In this document: positions 8,555 through 16,196 of the stretch, one piece after another
How positions within the stretch are numbered: position 1 is the stretch's first letter
How the letters are laid out: the number at the start of each line of letters is the position of its first letter
Origin: an uncultured Flavobacteriales bacterium
GTDB lineage: Bacteria; Bacteroidota; Bacteroidia; Flavobacteriales_E; Vicingaceae
Direction of reading: 5' to 3'
Length of the DNA stretch: 64,000 bases
Assembly: GCA_905479915.1 (NCBI GenBank)
Contig: CAJQOH010000025.1
Coordinates: 62,001-126,000 of the forward strand
The notes under the pieces: generated by a model
The model's input: only the letters and a program-made list of their open reading frames with translations
The model's database searches: none
What the model was told of the DNA's origin: nothing
Program-made: the position numbers and the translations under genes

Positions 8555-11137
8555 ATGCAACCTGTTTTTAAAACACTTTCGCGAACTAAAATTCTTTTCT
8601 TTTTTATAGCTATAAGTGCTTTTTCTATTGCCAATGCACAAATTAACGTGTTGTGGGAATCTCGATTTACTAGTGCTAACTCTAATACAGATACAGGAAA
8701 AGAAATAGCTATTGACCAAAGCGGAAATGTTTATGTAACAGGAACATCTTATACTGATGTAACAAATGGATTTGATATTGTTACAATAAAATATGACCCT
8801 TTAGGGGTTCAATTGTGGTCTGCAACATTTAACGGTTCTGGGAGCTCTTTAGATGAAGCAAGAGATATTGCTGTAGATAAAAATGGAGATGTATTTGTTA
8901 CTGGGTTTACAGCTTCTACAGGTCCAAACTATGATTATGTTACAATTAAATACAACAATGCTGGTGCCCAACAGTGGGCAACTACATATGATGGTTCAGG
9001 AAATGGATTTGACGAAGCTTACGCAATTGCTGTAGATACATCTGGAAATTGCTACATAACAGGTTCTGCTGACGAAGGTGCTCAGGGAAGTAATTTTGTG
9101 ACCATAAAATACGATAATAGTGGGGCTCAACAATGGTTAAGATCTTATGATGGAACAGGTAGTAGTATAGATGCAGGAACTCAAATTAAACTAGACGATC
9201 AATTCGATGTATATGTTAGTGGTCATAGTACTGGTGCTGGAACTGATTTAGATATTACAACTATAAAGTACGATAATAGCGGAACTCAACAATGGCTAAG
9301 TTCTTACAACAATAGCCCCCTTAATTCTTTTGATATTCCAGAAGCTTTACACATTGATAACCTTAACAATGTATACGTTGCTGGAGCATCTTACGGAGGT
9401 TTAGCAACAGAAAATGATTACATCACTATTAAAATAGACAATTCAGGGGCTCAACAATGGGCTGTAAGGTTTGATGGAACGCTTAACGAAGAAGATAAAG
9501 CTTTTGACCTTCTAACAGATCTAAACCAAAACGTTTATGTAACAGGGAGAAGTATGAGTTCTGGAAGTTCTGCAGAAAACATGGTAACCATTAAGTATGA
9601 TGCTACTGGAAATTTAGTATGGCAAGATACGTATGATGGTCCATCTAATGGATATGATGATGCCCAACAAATGAGACTTGGAAATTCTGGAGCACTTTAT
9701 ATTACTGGTTATAGTTCTGGTACAGGTACCAACCACGATTATTTAACCCTTAAATATGATACTGGAACTGCAAACATTTTATGGGAAGCTCGATTTGACG
9801 GTCCTTCAAGCAACAGTGATCAAGCCTTTGCCATGGAAATTGATGCTACTGAAAACATCTATGTTACCGGAGGAAGTAATGGTTCAACAACAGGAAAAGA
9901 TTTTTCAACGATTAAATGGTGTCAACTGGAAACATTTGCAGGAAACGATGTTTCTATATGTATTGGAGATACTGCACAATTAAATGCAACAGCACTTGGC
10001 GCAACAAATTATTCTTGGTCACCTCCTGCTACCCTTAGTGACAACAATATCGCTAACCCAATCGCAACACCAACAACTACTACTACTTATGTTGTTTCTT
10101 CAACAAACGCTCTTGGTTGTGTTGATTATGATACCGTTACTGTATTTATAAATACACCGCCTTTAAATACAATTTTAACAAGTGATACAACTGTTTTCTG
10201 TTTAGGAGATTCTGTTACTTTAACCGCTGCCGATACTGGAACATATAGCTGGATGCCCGGAGGAGATACCACAAGATCTATTACAGTATTTGCCACTGCT
10301 AATTATACTGTACAAATAACAGATTCTAACCTTTGTACAACATCAGTATCTAAAAGTGTAACCGTAAATAATTTGCCGACTATTCTTGTAGGTAATAATA
10401 TTAATCTATGTGATGGAGACTCTGTTCAGCTAAATGCTACAGGAGGATCGATATACACCTGGAATACTCAAGCAACATTAACTGATTCTACAATTGCAAA
10501 CCCTCTAGCGTTTCCTAGTGTTCAAACTGATTATTGGGTAATGGGAGAAGACACTAATGGCTGTATAGGAAGAGATACTTTAAGCACATTTGTTAGTGTA
10601 TCTCCAATAGCAATGATAACCCATACAAGTCCTAATGACACTTTAGACATCGGTATTCCAAATGGCGGAGACATTCAATTCTTTTCCACTTCAAGTACAA
10701 ATGCACTTACTTTCTTTTGGGATTTTGGAGATAGTTCCCCAACAACTACAGATACAATACCTGTTCACACGTATTCCAGCACAGGAGTTTTTACAGTTAT
10801 GCTAATTGCTTATAATGGGGGTTGTATTGATACCGTTTATGCTACAATTACAGTGATTAACTCAACAGTGTCTATAGAAGAAAATAGTTTAGAAGATATC
10901 ATTTCTATTTATCCTAACCCGGCTAAAAGTGACCTAACAGTTAACTTTGGTAGTTTAAAAAATGAAGTTGTTAAAATGAACATTTATTCAAGTGTTGGAA
11001 GATTAATAAAATCCTCTTCTACACTTTCTAACAATCAGTTTAAAATTGATATAAGAAATCTAGCCAATGGAATCTATTTTATTCAATTAGAAACGAATAA
11101 AAACAGCATCACTAAGCCTTTTACTGTTTATCATTAA
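8555..11137 (+). CDS. SBBP-repeat beta-propeller protein with PKD domain and T9SS type A sorting domain
   Basis: 860 residues. A signal peptide (cleavage after SIANA-Q, about residue 29) precedes eight or so repeats of about 55 residues (about 30-455) with the pattern DxxGNVYVTGxS...YDYVTIKYDxxGxQQW; this is the SBBP (seven-bladed beta-propeller-like) repeat. Ig-like/PKD-like domains follow (about 460-710), then a PKD domain with FFWDFGDSSP (about 715-785). The last 75 residues (ISIYPNPAKSDLTVNFGSL ... GIYFIQLETNK) are a canonical Por secretion-system sorting domain (TIGR04183). The protein is thus exported by T9SS and probably attached to the surface. No enzymatic domain is visible; binding or structural roles are possible. 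Confidence 0.9.
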   Translation: MQPVFKTLSRTKILFFFIAISAFSIANAQINVLWESRFTSANSNTDTGKEIAIDQSGNVYVTGTSYTDVTNGFDIVTIKYDPLGVQLWSATFNGSGSSLDEARDIAVDKNGDVFVTGFTASTGPNYDYVTIKYNNAGAQQWATTYDGSGNGFDEAYAIAVDTSGNCYITGSADEGAQGSNFVTIKYDNSGAQQWLRSYDGTGSSIDAGTQIKLDDQFDVYVSGHSTGAGTDLDITTIKYDNSGTQQWLSSYNNSPLNSFDIPEALHIDNLNNVYVAGASYGGLATENDYITIKIDNSGAQQWAVRFDGTLNEEDKAFDLLTDLNQNVYVTGRSMSSGSSAENMVTIKYDATGNLVWQDTYDGPSNGYDDAQQMRLGNSGALYITGYSSGTGTNHDYLTLKYDTGTANILWEARFDGPSSNSDQAFAMEIDATENIYVTGGSNGSTTGKDFSTIKWCQLETFAGNDVSICIGDTAQLNATALGATNYSWSPPATLSDNNIANPIATPTTTTTYVVSSTNALGCVDYDTVTVFINTPPLNTILTSDTTVFCLGDSVTLTAADTGTYSWMPGGDTTRSITVFATANYTVQITDSNLCTTSVSKSVTVNNLPTILVGNNINLCDGDSVQLNATGGSIYTWNTQATLTDSTIANPLAFPSVQTDYWVMGEDTNGCIGRDTLSTFVSVSPIAMITHTSPNDTLDIGIPNGGDIQFFSTSSTNALTFFWDFGDSSPTTTDTIPVHTYSSTGVFTVMLIAYNGGCIDTVYATITVINSTVSIEENSLEDIISIYPNPAKSDLTVNFGSLKNEVVKMNIYSSVGRLIKSSSTLSNNQFKIDIRNLANGIYFIQLETNKNSITKPFTVYH

Positions 11138-11192
11138 CTCCAAGCGAATAAATATCACCGGTTTTCACCTTTCCATTTGGAAACTGTTTATC

Positions 11193-11507
11193 GTGATTTC
11201 TATTTCACTTACACTTCCCTTTTGTACTCCAAAAGGTCCAAAAACGTATGCAAGTTCATTCGTTGGAAAAACAAAAGCAGAATTAATTGCTGCCAAGGGA
11301 GCTGCTAAAACAATTAAAGTTTATGATAATGCTGAAGCCCATATATACAAGGTTAAAGAAGAGTACTTTGGAAAAAACGCCACCTTTACTGAGGGCAAAA
11401 TTCCCATCCCTAAAAAAGTAACCGTAACCGAACATATATACTACATTAATGATAAAGCTATCGTTTACAAGTATCAGGTTTGGGTCAAAAAACACAAGCT
11501 AAATTAA
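11193..11507 (+). CDS. Hypothetical small exported or lipoprotein, start uncertain
   Basis: 104 residues if begun at the GTG at 11193. The N-terminal stretch VISISLTLPFC then TPKGPK looks like the end of a lipoprotein signal. In-frame codons upstream of the GTG continue this hydrophobic run back to an ATT at 11175, reading I-W-K-L-F-I-V-I-S-I-S; no ATG or TTG exists in frame after the previous gene's stop. The mature part has a K-rich segment and a predicted beta hairpin (KVTVTEHIYYINDKAIVYKYQVWVKK). It follows the T9SS cargo gene by 55 bases. I do not recognise the family. Confidence 0.5.
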   Translation: MISISLTLPFCTPKGPKTYASSFVGKTKAELIAAKGAAKTIKVYDNAEAHIYKVKEEYFGKNATFTEGKIPIPKKVTVTEHIYYINDKAIVYKYQVWVKKHKLN

Positions 11508-11558
11508 TTACTGGCATTAAGATTGATAAAAGCAAGGTATTAAAAAATAACTCAAACA

Positions 11559-11593
11559 AATGTTTAAACATTAAATGTATATACATACATTTG
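11559..11593 (+). promoter_or_regulatory. Two tandem palindromes overlapping a -7 box upstream of the YceI gene
   Basis: A 14-base perfect palindrome (AATGTTTAAACATT, 11559-11572) is followed two bases later by a 12-base perfect palindrome (ATGTATATACAT, 11575-11586). The second abuts TACATTTG (11586-11593), a match to the TAnnTTTG -7 box, 23 bases before the ATG at 11617. The arrangement is that of operator sites covering a promoter. The binding regulator is unknown. Confidence 0.5.
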
Positions 11594-11616
11594 TAGTCTA
11601 ATTTAAAACTAAAAAG

Positions 11617-12210
11617 ATGAAAAAGAAGATTTTATTAATGAGCATCGTAGCGCTAACAGCGTTTAGCAATACTCTATCTGCCCACAATCACAGCGATTTA
11701 AAAATCAATACTAAAGTTAGTAATGTTGAATGGATAGGAAAAAAAGTAACAGGACAGCATTCTGGTACCATAACAATTAAAGAAGGAACGCTCAATTTAC
11801 ATGACGGACATCTTTCTGGTGGAAAAGTAGTCATTGACATGTCAAGCATTACTTGTACAGATTTAAAACCTGAAGAAGGGGCATCAAAATTAGTAGGACA
11901 CTTAAGTTCCCCTGACTTTTTTAATACAGAAAGTTTCGCTACTTCAACATTAGACATTACTGCTGTTAAAAAAACAGAAGGAAACAAACACTCCATTACT
12001 GGAAACCTAACAATTAAAGGAATAACAAAGCCGATTACTTTCGAAGCAACTGTTGACATGAAAGATGGCAAACTTGGTGCTTTCGCTGAAATGAAAGTTG
12101 ACAGAACATTATACGACATCAAGTATGGTTCTGGAAAATTCTTTGAAGGACTTGGAGACAAAGTAATTGACGATGAATTTATTATCAAATTTAAAATTGC
12201 TGCAGAGTAA
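11617..12210 (+). CDS. YceI family periplasmic lipid-binding protein
   Basis: 197 residues with a signal peptide (MKKKILLMSIVALTAFSNTL, cleavage near SA/HNHS). The mature domain shows the YceI lipocalin-like pattern: VEWIGKKVTGQHSGTITIKEG, then GGKVVIDMSSITCTD, LSSPDFFNTESFATSTLDIT, GNLTIKGITKPITFEA and a closing VIDDEFIIKFKI. YceI proteins bind isoprenoid or other amphiphilic molecules in an eight-stranded barrel. The length fits the family. It is monocistronic, with a promoter/palindrome region before it and a strong terminator after it, so it is probably controlled on its own. Confidence 0.92.
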   Translation: MKKKILLMSIVALTAFSNTLSAHNHSDLKINTKVSNVEWIGKKVTGQHSGTITIKEGTLNLHDGHLSGGKVVIDMSSITCTDLKPEEGASKLVGHLSSPDFFNTESFATSTLDITAVKKTEGNKHSITGNLTIKGITKPITFEATVDMKDGKLGAFAEMKVDRTLYDIKYGSGKFFEGLGDKVIDDEFIIKFKIAAE

Positions 12211-12223
12211 TTTTGTAGCAAAA

Positions 12224-12264
12224 AAAATAAAAGCCCAACACAATGTGTTGGGCTTTTATTTTTT
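12224..12264 (+). terminator. Rho-independent terminator after the YceI gene
   Basis: A long inverted repeat with arms CCCAACA/TGTTGGG extended by AAAAG/CTTTT on the outside, a five-base loop at 12241-12245 and an A-tract/T-tract on either side. It begins 14 bases past the YceI stop. The flanking tracts mean it could act in both directions. Confidence 0.9.
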
Positions 12265-12306
12265 CAGAACCCTCCTTATGTGAGCAAGCCCCCAAAGAAG
12301 CTTCAT

Positions 12307-12333
12307 AAAAAAACCAGCACTAAAAAGTGCTGG
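12307..12333 (-). terminator. Terminator downstream of tRNA-Cys
   Basis: A CCAGCAC/GTGCTGG stem (12314-12320 with 12327-12333), six-base loop, followed on the minus strand by seven T residues. It starts 15 bases after the tRNA 3' end. Confidence 0.85.
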
Positions 12334-12347
12334 CTCTCAATTTATCG

Positions 12348-12418
12348 AGGTTCCGATCAGATTCGAACTGATGTAGATGCTTTTGCAGAGCACTGCCTAG
12401 CCACTCGGCCACGGAACC
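12348..12418 (-). tRNA. tRNA-Cys (anticodon GCA)
   Basis: 71 bases on the minus strand. The acceptor arms GGTTCCG/CGGAACC pair fully; the anticodon loop is CTGCAAA, giving GCA between stem arms GTGCT/AGCAT; the T arm ATCAG-TTCGAAT-CTGAT pairs fully; the discriminator is T (U73), the usual Cys identity base. CCA is not encoded. It is a lone tRNA gene with its own terminator, read opposite to both flanking genes. Confidence 0.97.
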
Positions 12419-12476
12419 TTTTATAAGGTCTGCAAATCTAATAATAATTTTAATACTTTTATTGAAAATTTACACC

Positions 12477-13496
12477 ATGATTATTGATTTAAGAAGTGAC
12501 ACTGTTACACTGCCCTCTTCAGAAATGAAAGAAGCCATGTTTAATGCAAAAGTTGGAGATGATGTCTTTCAAGATGACGAAGCTGTAAATGAATTGGAAA
12601 GTCTTGGTGCTAAAATGTTTGGAAAAGAAGCAGCGATCTATTGCCCTTCTGGAACCATGACCAACCAAATAGGAATAAAAATACATGCCAATGCTCCTGG
12701 AGAAATCATTTGCGATGAACTTTCTCACGTCTATAAATATGAAGGGGGAGGAATTGGTTTTAATTCTGGTCTAGCAACAAAATTAATTAAAGGTACTGCC
12801 GGTCAATTAACAGCTGAACAGATTGAAGCAGCTATAAACCCTGATGATGTTCACTTTCCAGAAACCCAACTTGTAAGTTTAGAAAACACCTGCAATAAGG
12901 GAGGAGGAACAATTTACGAATTAGAGAACCTCAAAGAAATAAAAACACTTTGTGCCAATAAAGGGTTAAAGCTACACTTAGATGGAGCTCGTGTTTTCAA
13001 CGCAATTGTTGAAGCAGATTATACCGCTCAAGATATTGGAGAGCAATTCGATACCATTTCCATTTGCCTATCAAAAGGTTTAGGTGCTCCGGTAGGTTCT
13101 TTACTTTTAGGAACAACAACAGACATCAAAAAAGCCCGAAGAATTAGAAAATTATTTGGAGGAGGTATGCGACAAGCAGGATATATTGCTGCCGCAGGAA
13201 GCTATGCCCTTGAAAACAACATCAATCGATTAACAGAAGACCATCTTCGAGCAAAGGCTTTAGGCGAAGCCTTAACAGGATTATCTTATGTAAAAGAAGT
13301 CTCTCCAATAATTACCAACATTGTTATTTTTGAAATAATTGAGTCTATTGACTTTAACAGTATCATTCAAAAATTAGCCGACCAAAACATTAAGGTTGTT
13401 CCTTTCGGGCCTCAACAAATTAGGCTGGTAACACACCTTAATTTTACAGACGAAATGCTCGAACAAACAATTAAAACACTAAAGAGTTTAAGCTAA
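12477..13496 (+). CDS. ltaE: Low-specificity L-threonine aldolase
   Basis: 339 residues from the ATG at 12477; a TTG at 12462 would add five residues outside the family start, which is normally (M)IDLRSDTVT. PLP-dependent fold type I enzyme cleaving L-threonine or L-allo-threonine to glycine and acetaldehyde. Visible signatures are IDLRSDTVTLP at the N-terminus, DELSHVYKYEGGG with a ring-stacking His about residue 84, LHLDGARVFNA (Asp169 and Arg172) and the PLP-Lys about residue 200 in CLSKGLGAPVGS. Length matches the family. It appears to be transcribed with the DUF3109 gene 40 bases downstream. Confidence 0.93.
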   Translation: MIIDLRSDTVTLPSSEMKEAMFNAKVGDDVFQDDEAVNELESLGAKMFGKEAAIYCPSGTMTNQIGIKIHANAPGEIICDELSHVYKYEGGGIGFNSGLATKLIKGTAGQLTAEQIEAAINPDDVHFPETQLVSLENTCNKGGGTIYELENLKEIKTLCANKGLKLHLDGARVFNAIVEADYTAQDIGEQFDTISICLSKGLGAPVGSLLLGTTTDIKKARRIRKLFGGGMRQAGYIAAAGSYALENNINRLTEDHLRAKALGEALTGLSYVKEVSPIITNIVIFEIIESIDFNSIIQKLADQNIKVVPFGPQQIRLVTHLNFTDEMLEQTIKTLKSLS

Positions 13497-13536
13497 AATA
13501 GCGCTTAATCTAAATGGATAAAACTATTTTTGTTCT

Positions 13537-14106
13537 ATGATTCAAATTGATGATACTGTAGTTTCAGAACTCCTATTGGAAAAAAAGTTTGTTTGCAATT
13601 TAGACAAATGCATGGGAGCTTGTTGTATCGAAGGTGATGCAGGAGCACCTCTTGAAGAAGAGGAACTCGAAAAATTAGAAACCGTATTTCCTCTAGTGAA
13701 ACCATACCTCACAGACAAAAATATTGAAGCCTTAGAGCAAGATTTATATACCGTTGATAGTGATGGAGAATTTGTAACTCAATTGGTTAATGGTAAAGAA
13801 TGTGCCTTTGTATATTTTGATGATAAAGGAATTACCAAGTGCTCTATAGAGCAAGCTTACTTAGATGGCAAAACCGATTTTAAAAAGCCTATTTCTTGCC
13901 ACTTATTTCCTGTAAGGTTAACTCAATACAAAAACTTTACTGCTGTAAATTATGCACATTGGGACATTTGTGATGATGCTTGTTCTTTTGGTGAGCAATT
14001 AGGAGTTCAAACCTATCAATTTTTAAAAGAACCGCTTATCAGAAGGTTTGGGGAAAAATGGTTTGAAGAATTAGAATTAGTAGATAAACACCTCAATAAT
14101 AAATAA
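13537..14106 (+). CDS. DUF3109 family cysteine-rich protein
   Basis: 189 residues, cytoplasmic, matching the Bacteroidota DUF3109 family. Conserved cysteines occur as CNLDKCMGACC near residues 21-31, ECAFVYFDDKGITKCSIE in the middle, SCHLFPVRL, and HWDICDDAC toward the C-terminus. The arrangement resembles the YkgJ-type CxxxCxxCC metal or Fe-S binding proteins. The biochemical role of the family is not established. A 40-base gap from threonine aldolase suggests read-through, and no terminator is seen between them. Confidence 0.88.
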   Translation: MIQIDDTVVSELLLEKKFVCNLDKCMGACCIEGDAGAPLEEEELEKLETVFPLVKPYLTDKNIEALEQDLYTVDSDGEFVTQLVNGKECAFVYFDDKGITKCSIEQAYLDGKTDFKKPISCHLFPVRLTQYKNFTAVNYAHWDICDDACSFGEQLGVQTYQFLKEPLIRRFGEKWFEELELVDKHLNNK

Positions 14107-14139
14107 GTTATTTTTCGCACAGTACGTCTCAATTAAAAT

Positions 14140-14147
14140 TACTTTTG
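14140..14147 (+). promoter_or_regulatory. Candidate -7 promoter box for the riboswitch-thioesterase transcript
   Basis: TACTTTTG matches TAnnTTTG and lies 10 bases before the first riboswitch-like bases (14157), where a transcript carrying a complete aptamer would have to start. Confidence 0.45.
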
Positions 14148-14156
14148 ATTTAGAAT

Positions 14157-14292
14157 TTGGTTCTCATTCAATATTTTATTGTTGAGTATAAAAGGGAATT
14201 AGGTGAAAATCCTAAGCTGTACCCGCAACTGTAAACTCGAACATTTGTTATTTCATAACAATGCTCAGTCAGTCAGATACCGGCCACATTCA
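14157..14292 (+). promoter_or_regulatory. Cobalamin riboswitch aptamer
   Basis: The conserved B12-box core is unmistakable: GGGAATTAGGTGAAAATCC followed by GCTGTACCCGCAACTGTAA at 14194-14234, and the 3' element GTCAGATACCGGCC at 14272-14285. The 5' TTTGGTTCTC / GAG helix precedes the core. In other bacteria these RNAs bind adenosyl- or other cobalamins and usually lower expression of the downstream gene. The next gene is the acyl-CoA thioesterase at 14360, then nrdB at 15085. Confidence 0.95.
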
Positions 14293-14315
14293 CAAATACA
14301 TATTATTAACTTTCG

Positions 14316-14340
14316 GGAATAAAAGTGAACACTTTATTCC
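14316..14340 (+). promoter_or_regulatory. Hairpin in the riboswitch expression platform
   Basis: GGAATAAA(A)GT and ACTTTATTCC form a stem with one bulge and a GAAC loop, 20 bases before the ATG at 14360. It is not followed by a T-tract, so control of translation initiation is more likely than transcription termination. Confidence 0.5.
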
Positions 14341-14359
14341 TCCATTAAAACTAAAAACA

Positions 14360-14752
14360 ATGGAGAAGCAAAAACAAGCGATTAAAAAATCTGAAACACA
14401 CGTGGTAAAATGTGTGTTCCCAAACACAACCAACCATTACGATACTTTGTTTGGCGGCACCGCCCTTCAATGGATGGATGAAGTAGCATTTATAACTGCC
14501 AGTAGATTTAGCAGACAAAAAATGGTAACGGTATCTTCTGATCGAGTAGATTTCAAAAAACCAATTCCTTCGGGAACATTTGCTGAATTAATTGGTAAAG
14601 TAACAATGGTAGGTAGTTCTAGCTTAAAAGTTAAAGTAGAAATTTACATTGAACAAATGTATAGCGATGATAGAGAACTGGCTGTTGTTGGAGAATTTAC
14701 TATGGTAGCAATTAACGATTCTAAAGAGGCACAAGCTATCGTTTTAAAGTAA
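14360..14752 (+). CDS. Hotdog-fold acyl-CoA thioesterase (YciA/BACH-like)
   Basis: 130 residues from the ATG at 14360. A longer frame from 14261 would start inside the riboswitch and is rejected. The single hotdog domain carries the family pattern: VFPNTTNHYDTLFGGTALQW, MDEVAFITASRFS, then VTVSSDRVDFKKPIPSGTFAEL. The Asp of WMDEVA and the FGG turn are the usual active-site and CoA-binding elements. These enzymes hydrolyse acyl-CoA to acid and CoA; the chain-length preference cannot be read from sequence. The gene sits directly behind a cobalamin riboswitch, an unusual context discussed in the findings. Confidence 0.9.
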   Translation: MEKQKQAIKKSETHVVKCVFPNTTNHYDTLFGGTALQWMDEVAFITASRFSRQKMVTVSSDRVDFKKPIPSGTFAELIGKVTMVGSSSLKVKVEIYIEQMYSDDRELAVVGEFTMVAINDSKEAQAIVLK

Positions 14753-15084
14753 ATTTTGTTATATAATAATTAAAATATTTCAATCGACCAACTCTTTTTT
14801 TTGTCGTTAAACAAATAAATAACATTCCTCAATCAAATCTCTTTACTTTCAATAAGTTGAGTGTCACTTAAATATTTATACACAATTTTTTGTTGATTCA
14901 AGTTGTTCAAAACTTCAATTAATTGTTAATTAAATTGTGTTGTCAACCTAAACATTTTTGTGAATTTTTGTGGTCCAATTTGTTTCCAACAGGAGATTTC
15001 TGGCGATTAAAATATTACAAATTAGCTGAAAAACGCTTTCTGTACAAGGGAAGTTTGGCTTTAAACTAAAGGTAAAACTAAAAG
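14753..15084 (+). other. 332-base intergenic region upstream of nrdB
   Basis: No coding sequence is visible. The region is very AT-rich and contains a 9-base inverted repeat, ACACAATTT at 14880-14888 and AAATTGTGT at 14932-14940, loosely resembling halves of NrdR boxes. No clear terminator follows the thioesterase gene and no convincing TAnnTTTG box was found, so it is unclear whether nrdB has its own promoter or is also read from the riboswitch transcript. Confidence 0.5.
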
Positions 15085-16131
15085 ATGGAAAAGACTACAA
15101 AAACAAAAGAAGAGTTAGAAATAGAAGCAGTTTTACCTGCCAATACAGTTGTGGCTAATGAGGAGCCTATCTTAAAAGAAAACCCAAATCGTTTCGTTTT
15201 ATTTCCAATTGAGCACGATGATATTTGGCAAATGTACAAAGATCAACAAGCAAGTATTTGGACTGCAGAAGAAATTGACCTTTCTCCAGATTTACATGAT
15301 TGGGAACACAAATTAAATGATGACGAACGTTTTTTCATCAAGCACATTCTTGCATTTTTTGCTGCAAGTGATGGAATTGTAAATGAAAACTTAGCAGAGA
15401 ATTTTGTGAATGAAGTTCAATATACTGAAGCCAAGTTTTTCTACGGTTTCCAAATCATGATGGAGAATGTTCATTCAGAAACATATTCATTATTAATTGA
15501 CACTTACATTAAAGATCCTAAAGAAAAAGATTATTTATTCAATGCCATCGAAACATTCCCTCCAGTAAGAAAAAAAGCTGATTGGGCAATGCGTTGGATT
15601 GACAATGGAAGTTATGCAGAACGCTTAGTTGCATTTGCTGCTGTAGAAGGAATCTTTTTCTCAGGAAGCTTTTGTTCAATTTTCTGGTTAAAGAAAAGAG
15701 GGTTAATGCCTGGATTAACTTTCTCTAACGAATTAATCTCTAGAGATGAAGGAATGCACATGGACTTTGCTTGTTTATTATACAACAACCACTTGGTAAA
15801 TAAGCTTTCTAACGAAAAAATAACTAAAATCATTACTGATGCTGTTAGCATTGAAGAAGAATTTGTTACAGAATCATTACCAGTTAGATTAATCGGAATG
15901 AACTCTGATTTAATGAATCAATACATTCAGTTTGTTGCTGACAGATTATTAATTCAATTAGGGTGTGAGAAGGTTTACAATACAACAAACCCTTTTGACT
16001 TTATGGATATGATTTCTCTTCAAGGGAAAACAAACTTCTTTGAAAAAAGAGTTGCTGAATATCAAAAAGCAGGAGTATCTAACAGTACTCAAGACTTAAA
16101 CGAAGGATTTAGCTTAGACGAAGATTTTTAA
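15085..16131 (+). CDS. nrdB: Ribonucleoside-diphosphate reductase class I beta subunit
   Basis: 348 residues, the radical-generating small subunit of aerobic class I RNR. It is closely similar to the eukaryotic-type R2: [33 protein letters not shown] and [20 protein letters not shown] are all present. The E-x-x-H-x-x-x-Y motif gives metal ligands Glu127 and His130 and the radical Tyr134. Other ligands are the Asp in EEIDLSPDL and the EGIF and DEGMH residues. The C-terminus GFSLDEDF matches the R2 tail that docks in the large subunit. nrdA follows 65 bases downstream. A cobalamin riboswitch lies 0.8 kb upstream beyond the thioesterase gene. Confidence 0.97.
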   Translation: MEKTTKTKEELEIEAVLPANTVVANEEPILKENPNRFVLFPIEHDDIWQMYKDQQASIWTAEEIDLSPDLHDWEHKLNDDERFFIKHILAFFAASDGIVNENLAENFVNEVQYTEAKFFYGFQIMMENVHSETYSLLIDTYIKDPKEKDYLFNAIETFPPVRKKADWAMRWIDNGSYAERLVAFAAVEGIFFSGSFCSIFWLKKRGLMPGLTFSNELISRDEGMHMDFACLLYNNHLVNKLSNEKITKIITDAVSIEEEFVTESLPVRLIGMNSDLMNQYIQFVADRLLIQLGCEKVYNTTNPFDFMDMISLQGKTNFFEKRVAEYQKAGVSNSTQDLNEGFSLDEDF

Positions 16132-16196
16132 ATAACAATACTTTGCTGAAAGAAAATTTTGTGACTTTCAGCTTTTAACTTTATAAACCTGAATAA

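Noticed and set aside
8555-11137. Long repetitive DNA in the SBBP-protein and PKD adhesin genes as a possible CRISPR or satellite
   Set aside because: The repetition is at the protein level, in frame, with diverged units; there are no short direct repeats with unique spacers.
11688-12221. A 177-codon open frame opposite the YceI gene
   Set aside because: It is fully antisense to a clear YceI reading frame, lacks any domain or signal, and has a repeated low-complexity look (for example runs of Ser-Pro-Ser) expected from reading the other strand.
14261-14359. A longer thioesterase start in frame at 14261
   Set aside because: This start lies inside the cobalamin riboswitch core, and the added 33 residues show no similarity to hotdog enzymes; the ATG at 14360 begins the family match.
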